Assembly: GCF_008764245.1 (NCBI RefSeq)
Contig: NZ_VTQV01000001.1
Coordinates: 112,995-176,994, forward strand
Source of the DNA: Bacillus subtilis
GTDB taxonomy: Bacteria > Bacillota > Bacilli > Bacillales > Bacillaceae_C
Length of the DNA stretch: 64,000 bases
Reading direction: 5' to 3'
Below the pieces are notes generated by a model. It had not been told where the DNA came from. It saw nothing but the letters and a program-made list of their open reading frames with translations, and did not search any database. Shown in pieces: positions 57,906 through 64,000 of this stretch. Positions within the stretch are counted from its first letter, which is position 1, and each line of letters starts with the position of its first letter. Made by a program: the position numbers and the translations under genes.

Positions 57906-57936
57906 AAAAAAGCTACCTCCTGTAAAGTAGCTTTTT
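57906..57936 (-). terminator. Terminator of the 213-residue membrane-protein gene
   Basis: AAAAAGCTAC and GTAGCTTTTT flank a ten-base loop, with T-runs on both strands. Confidence 0.88.
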
Positions 57937-57950
57937 CATAATCTGACCTA

Positions 57951-58592
57951 TTACTGTTCATTTTCAATGAAGTACTGAACAAACCGCGCAATCATTTCTT
58001 TATTTTTAACATTGATAGGGGTAAAGAGAATTTTTTCCTCATCTTCTTGGATAAGTCCCTGGAAAATAGATTCTGAAGTGATTTTTATTCCTTTTACTTC
58101 ATGATCATCCCCATAAACTAATTGATCCTCCGGAAGAGTCAACTCTGATATGCCTTCAAGCTCGTCAAATGATAATAATTGCCCTTCCTGATTCATCTGA
58201 TCAAAATAATCTTGATCTGCAATAAAAAAGTCAATATCACCAGCCGACAGTTGGGCAGCTAATTTTTGCATTTCCATTCCTGCCTGCATATCGTCGCTTT
58301 TCAGCCTCAACGTTTGGAGAATAATATTTGAAGATTCTCTTTCTTCCTTAGTTAAAAGATTTTTTTTGATTTTATCCTTTACCAGTTCCACTTGTTCGGG
58401 ACTTGCGTAGTCGGTAATCAATACAAAATTCAATATATCTTCCTTTTTATTTGCAATACTATAAACGGTGTAAACGATGAAGATAACCAGTACAATAAAT
58501 CCGATAATATAATATTTATAATACTCCCATATGTATTTTATTTTTTCATCGGTTGACATTTCCGATAAAATTTCTCTTAAAGGTCTTTTCAT
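57951..58592 (-). CDS. Single-helix membrane protein, unknown
   Basis: The 213-residue protein has a short cytosolic N-terminus, one membrane helix (residues about 28-50) and an acidic extracytoplasmic domain of 160 residues. ATG 58592 lies at good spacing behind GAGAAGGGA; the frame extends to 58619 but overlaps the AEC gene end. It starts 23 bases after the AEC carrier gene in the same direction, so the two are probably cotranscribed. The outer domain has a periplasmic-binding-like alpha/beta look (FVLITDYASPEQVE, DIDFFIADQDYFDQM). No family is recognised. Confidence 0.7.
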   Translation of the reverse strand: MKRPLREILSEMSTDEKIKYIWEYYKYYIIGFIVLVIFIVYTVYSIANKKEDILNFVLITDYASPEQVELVKDKIKKNLLTKEERESSNIILQTLRLKSDDMQAGMEMQKLAAQLSAGDIDFFIADQDYFDQMNQEGQLLSFDELEGISELTLPEDQLVYGDDHEVKGIKITSESIFQGLIQEDEEKILFTPINVKNKEMIARFVQYFIENEQ

Positions 58593-58615
58593 CCAGATCC
58601 CTTCTCTCTCTATGT

Positions 58616-59542
58616 TCAAAAAATCCTTAATGCAGTATAAATAACGAGTGTAAGTGTAATTGAACTTAGTAATGTTGAGCCAATGACCGTTTGTGCAGCA
58701 AACTCAGGCTCGTTATTATATTCTTGTGCGACTATGGAACTATTAACGGATGTTGGCATAGCCGTTGAAATCAGTAATGCCTGTGCAACCACTCCATTAA
58801 TCCCCGCCAACCATAGTCCCGCTAGTGCAATGGCTGGTCCGATTAGCAGTCTGAAGAACATACTTAAATATAAAGGTAAATAAGCAAATGAAACACGTAT
58901 ATGAGCAATTTGCGCGCCTAGAGTCAATAAGGCGATTGCGATTAACGCATCTGATATGTATGAAATAGGAGTCAATAAAAACTCAGGTAAAGAAACATGG
59001 AATATATTCAACAATATACCTAAAGTCATCGCATAGAACAAAGGCATTTTAAAATAATCTAAAATGGCTCTCCACTTCCCGATCGACACGGACTTCAGCG
59101 ACACAACTCCATACGAAAAAAGGAAAGTGTTTTGAAAAGCGGCGACAATCACTTGAATAGACATCGCAAAAGGATCGTGCTTAAAAACTAAATCATTCAC
59201 AGGAATACCGTAGTTTGCTGAATTATAGAAAACAATACTATTCGCAAATGTTAGTTTCTTTGGTTTTTCCATCTTCGAGAATTGGGCCACTAACGAACTT
59301 AAAACATATAACAGAAAGACAAAAAGTAAACAAAAAAGGATTATGCCAAAGAATACGGACGGAGAAAACACACTTTCATAAAGCTTTATAAAGATAAGAG
59401 CCGGACTCAGGTAGTAAATGTTGATTTTAGCAAGCGTATACAAATCTAGCTTGAATTTTCTCTGTAAAATAACCCCTATCGTAATTAAGATAAAAACAGG
59501 CAAAATAATTTCTGTAAAAATAATTGACAGATTTGATAGCAA
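58616..59542 (-). CDS. AEC family transporter
   Basis: The 308-residue protein has about ten membrane helices in two five-helix repeats, with the AEC (auxin efflux carrier) features NSANYGIP near residue 110 and the late STAMPTSVNSSIVA motif. Bacterial members export or import organic acids such as malate and malonate; the substrate is not predictable. The start is TTG at 59542, close behind GGGGGAAGGG. The 213-residue membrane protein follows. Confidence 0.88.
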   Translation of the reverse strand: MLSNLSIIFTEIILPVFILITIGVILQRKFKLDLYTLAKINIYYLSPALIFIKLYESVFSPSVFFGIILFCLLFVFLLYVLSSLVAQFSKMEKPKKLTFANSIVFYNSANYGIPVNDLVFKHDPFAMSIQVIVAAFQNTFLFSYGVVSLKSVSIGKWRAILDYFKMPLFYAMTLGILLNIFHVSLPEFLLTPISYISDALIAIALLTLGAQIAHIRVSFAYLPLYLSMFFRLLIGPAIALAGLWLAGINGVVAQALLISTAMPTSVNSSIVAQEYNNEPEFAAQTVIGSTLLSSITLTLVIYTALRIF

Positions 59543-59655
59543 ATAACCCTTCCCCCATTTTACATTGTGTTAGTATAAATTTCGACAAAAACCTAAAATT
59601 TCCTGCTAAAACATTTATAAAATGAGAATAGTAGGTTGCTATTTCAGTAAGATGC

Positions 59656-60420
59656 TTATTCTTCTATCTCAATGTTTCGTATGTCAGCGATTGGGTCCAA
59701 TTGAAAGAACCTTGGACTTTGAATTAATTTGATTAAGGCTTCTGCTGTTTGATCAGCCGTTTGCAGTTGGTTATTTTCTTTATATCCAATAAATTTATCA
59801 ACTAATTCAAAGTCCTCCACCTTAACAGATCGTATTTTCTCCTGCATTCCTGTATCAATGATCCCTGGGGCAATCGAGATGATCTTTGTTCCATTTTCTT
59901 TATTTGCTTGTTCCTCTGATACGACCCTTGTAAAATGATCTAACCCCGCTTTCCCAGCACAATAACAACTCCAGCCACTATATGGATGACGGCCAGCCCC
60001 TGAGGAAATATTAATAATCTTTTTCACTACTGGTTTATTTTCTAATCTATTTATAAAAATCGATGTAAGTATCATCGGAGCTGTTAAATTAACTGCAATA
60101 CTATTAGAGATTGCTTCAGGTGAATGACTTTCCACTTTTCCAATCGGTTCAACAATCCCTGCATTATTGATCAAGGTAATAGATTCAAAGTCATCAGGAA
60201 TAGCTTGAAAGATTTGATCCATTAAGGTAGGGAGCTCATTTGTTTGAGCTAAATCTTGTTCAATGTAGAGTAATGGACATTTTTCTTCTTTCGCCAGCTT
60301 TTCTAAAGCCACATTTTTTGTCCGGGCGATGCAAATAAGCTGATGATTATTCTGAAGCAATTGCTTACCTAAAGCTAATCCAATTCCCTTTGAAGCACCT
60401 GTTATGATATAAATATCCAC
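59656..60420 (-). CDS. Short-chain dehydrogenase (sepiapterin-reductase-like, YueD type)
   Basis: The 254-residue enzyme is a classical SDR with the cofactor loop TGASKGIGLALG, an NADP-type Arg in IARTK, NNAG, catalytic Ser in NISSGAGRHPY and YCAGK. The overall pattern fits the sepiapterin/benzil reductase group (YueD in B. subtilis). GTG 60420 is chosen, eight bases behind GGGGAG; longer frames to 60498 cross a terminator. TATAAT on the minus strand (near 60440) is a possible -10. Confidence 0.85.
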   Translation of the reverse strand: MDIYIITGASKGIGLALGKQLLQNNHQLICIARTKNVALEKLAKEEKCPLLYIEQDLAQTNELPTLMDQIFQAIPDDFESITLINNAGIVEPIGKVESHSPEAISNSIAVNLTAPMILTSIFINRLENKPVVKKIINISSGAGRHPYSGWSCYCAGKAGLDHFTRVVSEEQANKENGTKIISIAPGIIDTGMQEKIRSVKVEDFELVDKFIGYKENNQLQTADQTAEALIKLIQSPRFFQLDPIADIRNIEIEE

Positions 60421-60462
60421 CCTAATCACTCCCCATCTATTATAATATGCCCTATCCTTCGT

Positions 60463-60489
60463 AAAAAAAAGAACCCAACATTTTGGGCT
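60463..60489 (-). terminator. Terminator of the 51-residue gene
   Basis: On the minus strand GAGCCCAA pairs (one G-U) with TTGGGTTC across a short loop and runs into eight T. Confidence 0.85.
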
Positions 60490-60529
60490 CTTAACCATCT
60501 TGTATCTGTTCTAGTTGCAAATAAACGTC

Positions 60530-60685
60530 TTAGCTGAGTTCTTTATTTATTTTGGAAAGAGGGAGCGTAATAATCTTCCCGCCTATTTGGACATGAACAG
60601 TATCTTTGAAAATAGCTTTGACAATGCCTTTCAACGAGATGGTTGAGTTTACCGTATATTTCCCAGGATCTGCGCTTGTCGTCAT
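60530..60685 (-). CDS. 51-residue beta-rich small protein, unknown
   Basis: ATG 60685 lies seven to nine bases behind GGAGG and opens 51 codons. The protein (MTTSADPGKYTVN..., then GIVKAIFKDTVHVQIGGKII) alternates hydrophobic and polar residues like a small beta-barrel of the KOW/DUF2187 type. It has its own terminator 40 bases on, so it is a credible small gene. The longer overlapping frame at 60543-60749 is in another frame without a ribosome-binding site. Function unknown. Confidence 0.75.
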   Translation of the reverse strand: MTTSADPGKYTVNSTISLKGIVKAIFKDTVHVQIGGKIITLPLSKINKELS

Positions 60686-60926
60686 AATGCGAAACCTCCA
60701 CAATATATTTTACATAATCTATAAATCTTATAATTTTATCAAAAGTCATTTATTTAGGGTAGTTTGATCAATTGCTTCCCCCACTAAATAATAAGATTTT
60801 ACTTTATTATGACATGTAAAATTCATTAGTGTCAATGAATAAGATTACTTTTCGTGAAACATATTCATACACAATGCGACAGGGATTCTCCTCATTATTT
60901 AATTAATATTATGATGGCATTTATAG

Positions 60927-61595
60927 TCATTTCACTAAATCAACTACTTGCATCGGCTTTTGCAATTTTGGAAATCCGAAAATTTCCTCACTTATAAATG
61001 ATGGCTGAAACCATGTAGCTTGGTACGCTTTCATTCCTACTGCTACAGCCCCTTGTAATTCATTTGAACCTCCATCCCCGACAAAAATGCTATTTTTTGG
61101 AGAAACCTTTAAATGATCACATGCGGTTAAATATATTTCGGAATGAGGTTTAGCCCGTTTTATCTTGTATGAAAAAACAACATCATCAAACAAATCGGCA
61201 AATATTGATTCTTTCCACCCTTCGACTTCTTCTGCTGTACAATTACTGATTAAACCTATCTTTATTTTCTGATCCTTAAGTGTTTGAAGCATATTCATTA
61301 TTTCACTGTCTTGATTTTTAAAAGGGACTGATTTTGCCTTTATTCTTTCTTGGTGAATACTTTCAATAACACTTTCGTTGATTGGTTTTCCACATGTTTT
61401 TACAATATCCCTTAACACACTTTGATGGTCTGGAAATGAACCATCCATTCGCCTGCCTCTCCTGGCCGCCCACTCTTTTTTATATAATTTTTCATCTATC
61501 CCTAAATCTTTTATGGAATATGTTGCTTTTCTTTGGTTATTTTCGAACTCCGTAATCAGTGTTTCAAACAAGTCAAAAAATACGGCATGAATGAT
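60927..61595 (-). CDS. HAD-superfamily hydrolase with non-standard start codon
   Basis: The 222-residue enzyme is a HAD phosphatase with motif I FFDLFETL (nucleophile Asp, but the second Asp of DxD is Phe), motif II ISNC, motif III Lys in IKRAKPHSEIY, and motif IV VGDGGSNE. No ATG, GTG or TTG precedes motif I in frame: a TAG lies at the Shine-Dalgarno site, and the only codons after AGGAGG at the right spacing are ATC (61595) and ATT (61592). Either one serves as start or the gene is mutated. TTG at 61571 would lose the nucleophile. Confidence 0.78.
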   Translation of the reverse strand: MIHAVFFDLFETLITEFENNQRKATYSIKDLGIDEKLYKKEWAARRGRRMDGSFPDHQSVLRDIVKTCGKPINESVIESIHQERIKAKSVPFKNQDSEIMNMLQTLKDQKIKIGLISNCTAEEVEGWKESIFADLFDDVVFSYKIKRAKPHSEIYLTACDHLKVSPKNSIFVGDGGSNELQGAVAVGMKAYQATWFQPSFISEEIFGFPKLQKPMQVVDLVK

Positions 61596-61930
61596 AGCAA
61601 ATTCCTCCTAATATTTCTTGTTTTTAGTGATTCTTATAGGTCATGAATTGGTTAACCCCTCCCCCTATCAAGGGATTTCTCAATGTCAGTATCCTCAAAT
61701 AAATTGAAAAATCCCTTATGGTGATGTTCAACACTTTCAAACATTTTTCCTACAGATAAATCATTTCTTCCTATGCGAAAGGATTCACAGTTCTTTTGCC
61801 AGTTGTCTTATTAATGAGCAATTAATTTCCTCCTTTCGATTCCGCCGATTATTTTCAAGCAAAATAAAGAAAATTATTGACTTCATTTCTAAAACCATAT
61901 ATAATAAAAATTGTCTTTCATTACATATTT
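61596..61930. other. Intergenic region with tRNA promoter and possible gene scrap
   Basis: No intact gene is seen. The tRNA promoter lies at 61877-61905. On the minus strand, GAAAGGAGG (near 61838) and a protein-like frame of about 50 codons (including VGKMFESVEHHHKGFFNLFED) suggest a remnant of a gene between about 61665 and 61825, split by a frameshift. Confidence 0.35.
61877..61905 (+). promoter_or_regulatory. Sigma-A promoter of tRNA-Val
   Basis: TTGACT (61877-61882) and TATAAT (61900-61905) are 17 bases apart, ending 25 bases before the tRNA. Confidence 0.88.
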
Positions 61931-62003
61931 GATTCTGTAGCTCAGCTGGGAGAGCGCCACCTTGACAGGGTGGAGGTCGCTGGTTCGAGACCAGTCAGAA
62001 TCA
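61931..62003 (+). tRNA. tRNA-Val (anticodon GAC)
   Basis: A 73-base cloverleaf: acceptor arms GATTCTG and CAGAATC with discriminator A, D-loop with AGCTGGGAGAG, anticodon stem CCACC/GGTGG around loop TTGACAG (anticodon GAC), and T-loop GGTTCGAGACC. CCA is not encoded. A strong promoter precedes it and a terminator follows, so it is transcribed alone. Confidence 0.97.
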
Positions 62004-62014
62004 CTAACTGCACG

Positions 62015-62047
62015 CTTGGATTTCTTGTTTGGGATCCAAGTTTTTTT
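62015..62047 (+). terminator. Terminator of tRNA-Val
   Basis: CTTGGAT and ATCCAAG form a seven-bp stem with a 12-base loop, followed by seven T. Confidence 0.9.
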
Positions 62048-62299
62048 ATATGCTTTGGTCAAGTTTGTATTAAATTATTCGACAATGACCTTCGAACTTC
62101 CTTCCGTTTCTTAGAATCATTTTTAAAATTCAGATGTTTGAAAGTAAAGCATTTCCTTTCCCCTATAACTATCGTATAATGTGTAGAGGTCGGATTGAGG
62201 TTTTATATCGGAATAGTAAATTTATTTTTGAGAGATAAAGGTTATCTCCTTTTTTTGTTGTTATAGAATCGTATTTTAAAAGAAAGGAGTTTATAAAAT

Positions 62300-63517
62300 T
62301 TGAAACGTTTCGATAAAAATTCAAGGGTTAAATTGGCTTTATTACTTGGATCGTTGGCAGCCTTAGGGCCCCTCACCATTGATATGTATCTCCCTTCATT
62401 CCCAACTATAACCCAAGATTTCCATACAAACGCCTCTCTTGTGCAGGTGAGTTTAACAGCTTGCTTACTAGGACTTGGAATTGGCCAGGTAATTATTGGA
62501 CCAATGAGTGATGTACAGGGAAGAAGAAAGCCATTATTAATCTTTCTATTCCTATATTTTGTCGCATCCATTTTTTGTGCTTTTGCACCTAATATCTCCG
62601 TGTTTATCGCTGCTCGATTTACACAAGGGTTTGCTGCTGCAGGCGGTATTGTGATTTCACGTGCAGTTGTGCGTGATATGTATCAAGGTCGGGAATTAAC
62701 GAAGTTTTTCGCATTGCTTATGCTCATCAATAATCTTGCACCTATTCTCGCACCCGTTGCTGGTAGTAGTATTTTGATGTTTACGAATTGGCATGGTGTA
62801 TTTATTGTATTAGGTTTTATCGGGATCCTTTTAGTTACATTCGTTTCTTTGAAACTTAATGAATCTCTTCCTGTAGAGAACAGGGTACCCAGTAATATTG
62901 CACAAACCTTTAGAAACTTCCTGTCTCTAATCATGGACCGCCAATTTTTAGGATTTGCGCTTACACAAGGTTTTATTTCAGCAGGTATTTTCGCCTATGT
63001 TTCTGGAACACCTTTTGTTTATCAAAATATTTACGGAACCTCTCCGCAATTATTCAGTGTTTTATTTGCGATGAATGGTATTGGAATTATGATTGGCACA
63101 CAAGTTGTCGGTCGATTTGCGGATAGGGTTTCGGAAACACGCTTCTTAAAAATTGGTTTATCGATGGCGTTAATCGCCAGTAGCGCTTTACTCTTAGCTG
63201 TATTTTTCAAAGGGCCTCTTTTCACTGTCGTTATTCCGATTTTCTTTTTTGTCTCATCCATGGGGGTTATTTCAACATCCTCATTTTCATTGGCGATGGA
63301 AACACAAGGGCATATTGCCGGAAGTGCAGCGGCTTTATTGGGATTACTTCCATTTATACTTGGTTCGATTTCTGCTCCCCTTGTCGGAATCGCCGGAGAA
63401 TATTCAGCTGTGCCAATGGGCGTCCTTATTTTTTGCGCAGCCTTGCTTGCCTCTCTGTCCTTTTACGGATTAGCAAGCAAAGCTCCAGCCCGCGTTAAGA
63501 GTAAATACGCATCTTAG
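62300..63517 (+). CDS. Bcr/CflA family drug:H+ antiporter (MFS)
   Basis: The 405-residue protein has 12 membrane helices and the Bcr/CflA features: LGPLTIDMYLPSFP in helix 1, then the MFS loop motif GPMSDVQGRRKPLL and RFTQGFAAAGGIVISRAVVRD. Family members export bicyclomycin, chloramphenicol or sulfathiazole; the real substrate is unknown. The start is TTG at 62300, behind AAAGGAG. A terminator follows, so it is probably monocistronic. Confidence 0.92.
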   Translation: MKRFDKNSRVKLALLLGSLAALGPLTIDMYLPSFPTITQDFHTNASLVQVSLTACLLGLGIGQVIIGPMSDVQGRRKPLLIFLFLYFVASIFCAFAPNISVFIAARFTQGFAAAGGIVISRAVVRDMYQGRELTKFFALLMLINNLAPILAPVAGSSILMFTNWHGVFIVLGFIGILLVTFVSLKLNESLPVENRVPSNIAQTFRNFLSLIMDRQFLGFALTQGFISAGIFAYVSGTPFVYQNIYGTSPQLFSVLFAMNGIGIMIGTQVVGRFADRVSETRFLKIGLSMALIASSALLLAVFFKGPLFTVVIPIFFFVSSMGVISTSSFSLAMETQGHIAGSAAALLGLLPFILGSISAPLVGIAGEYSAVPMGVLIFCAALLASLSFYGLASKAPARVKSKYAS

Positions 63518-63522
63518 AAAAC

Positions 63523-63553
63523 AAAAGACGACCTTGCGGGGTCGCCTTTTATT
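63523..63553 (+). terminator. Terminator of the Bcr/CflA gene
   Basis: AAAAGACGACC and GGTCGCCTTTT pair over ten of 11 positions around a six-base loop, ending in T-rich sequence. Confidence 0.88.
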
Positions 63554-63659
63554 TTGACCCACATCCTGTGAGCCATAAACTTATTGGAAAAATCCTTGTT
63601 TGATCTTCTAAATTATGAGGACTTATTTAGGGGCATCTTCGTGGAGTACTATTTTAGAG

Positions 63660-64000
63660 TTACATACCCACTCTTTTCTGCAACCGATAGATTTCTTTGT
63701 CATGTTCTATAAATTTCGATTGTAGATAATCATTGTTTTCTTCAATTTTCTTAAGTGAAACAACCACTTCCTTAAATCGTTGATCCATATTGTTATTTAG
63801 TACATCTATACGCTGATGAATTTCTCCTTTAAATTCCTTCATATCAGAACGTAACTCTTCTTTAAATTCTTGCATATCAGATCGCATTTCTTCTTTAAAT
63901 TCTTGCATGTCAGAACGCATTTCTTCTTTAAATTCCTGCATGTCAGAACGCATTTCTTCTTTAAATTCCTGCATGTCGGAACGCATCTCTTCTTTAAATT
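63660..64000 (-). CDS. Hendecad-repeat coiled-coil protein, 5' end beyond the window
   Basis: The frame is open from the right edge for 113 codons and stops at 63660, so the start is not visible. It begins with tandem 11-residue repeats (MRSDMQEFKEE), four near-identical and one diverged, with a further one cut by the edge. A heptad-type helix follows (IDVLNNNMDQRFKEVVVSLKKIEENNDYLQ) and ends YRLQKRVGM. Eleven-residue repeats form right-handed coiled coils. No signal peptide or domain can be seen. The function is unknown. Confidence 0.8.
   Translation of the reverse strand, partial: FKEEMRSDMQEFKEEMRSDMQEFKEEMRSDMQEFKEEMRSDMQEFKEELRSDMKEFKGEIHQRIDVLNNNMDQRFKEVVVSLKKIEENNDYLQSKFIEHDKEIYRLQKRVGM
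63822..64000 (-). repeat. 33-bp tandem repeats
   Basis: Five units of 33 bases (63822-63986, the last diverged) plus a partial unit at the edge encode the hendecads. The near-identity at DNA level shows recent expansion or gene conversion, so copy number may vary between strains. Confidence 0.88.

Noticed and set aside
60543..60749. 68-codon minus-strand frame
   Set aside because: It overlaps the 51-codon gene in another frame, lacks a ribosome-binding site and has an unlikely composition.
61877..62179. 100-codon plus-strand frame overlapping the tRNA
   Set aside because: It reads straight through the tRNA-Val cloverleaf and its terminator (the familiar SVAQLGERHLDRVEVAGSRP-type translation of tRNA), so it is not a gene.

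Overview
The window comes from a spore-forming, aerobic member of the Bacillaceae (low-GC Gram-positive). Evidence includes a caa3-type cytochrome oxidase subunit II with a fused cytochrome c domain, an alpha/beta-type small acid-soluble spore protein behind a sigma-G-like promoter, a Spo0E-like phosphatase, the RNA polymerase epsilon subunit, RNase J1 and CtsR operators. Read from high to low coordinates, the gene order follows the Bacillus subtilis ykr/clpE/ykv/ptsHI/cheV/yku/ykn/pdh/ykt/yla/cta segment with many deletions and insertions. Gene symbols given here rest on that remembered synteny plus sequence features, not on a database search. The species cannot be named from this window.

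Layout. 1-5.9 kb: haem A synthesis and cytochrome oxidase (ctaD, ctaC, ctaB, ctaA), ftsW and ylaN; the pycA gene that B. subtilis has between ftsW and ctaA is missing. 6.2-12.3 kb: yla genes (ylaL, the PIN-PhoH protein ylaK, sporulation lipoprotein ylaJ, ylaI, ylaH, typA, ylaF). 12.3-14.3 kb: a small, partly decayed cluster of membrane and unknown proteins inserted downstream of suhB. 14.3-17.4 kb: suhB, ykzI-like, yktA, a polysaccharide deacetylase lipoprotein and a small membrane protein. 17.5-25.4 kb: the pdhABCD operon, ykyA, peptide deformylase, ykrA and a 23-codon cationic peptide unit. 25.5-34.1 kb: rpoY-rnjA, ktrC, cvfB, a transporter and a heterodimeric ABC exporter (yknU/yknV-like). 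34.5-39.8 kb: ccpC, the c-di-AMP receptor darB (ykuL), ykuJ, ykyB, cheV, a hydroxyacid dehydrogenase and an atypical SDR. 39.9-46.0 kb: a dead ptsI next to an intact ptsH, ykvS, a CPBP protease, ykvI and CtsR-controlled clpE. 46.1-51.7 kb: an SDR, a Spo0E-like protein, an acyltransferase (ykrP-like), meso-diaminopimelate dehydrogenase, ktrD and an SASP. 51.8-64 kb: an RND exporter, prfC, an M42 peptidase, an AEC carrier, an SDR, small unknowns, a HAD phosphatase with no standard start codon, tRNA-Val, a Bcr/CflA exporter and the end of a hendecad-repeat coiled-coil gene cut by the right edge.

Themes. KtrC and KtrD, the two halves of a low-affinity K+ channel, and DarB are all here, so several known c-di-AMP-linked functions fall in one window. 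The most notable physiological signal is the PTS locus: HPr keeps His15 and Ser46, but Enzyme I has lost its phosphocarrier His (Tyr at that position) and its entire PEP-binding domain. This suggests an organism that no longer transports sugar by the PTS, at least through this locus, while keeping HPr, perhaps for HPr kinase/CcpA signalling. A second signal is pathway replacement: meso-DAP dehydrogenase is present, while the dapH-dapL pair expected beside ccpC is missing. No CRISPR array, complete prophage, transposase gene or rRNA was seen. Dispersed non-coding repeats of at least two families occur between genes.
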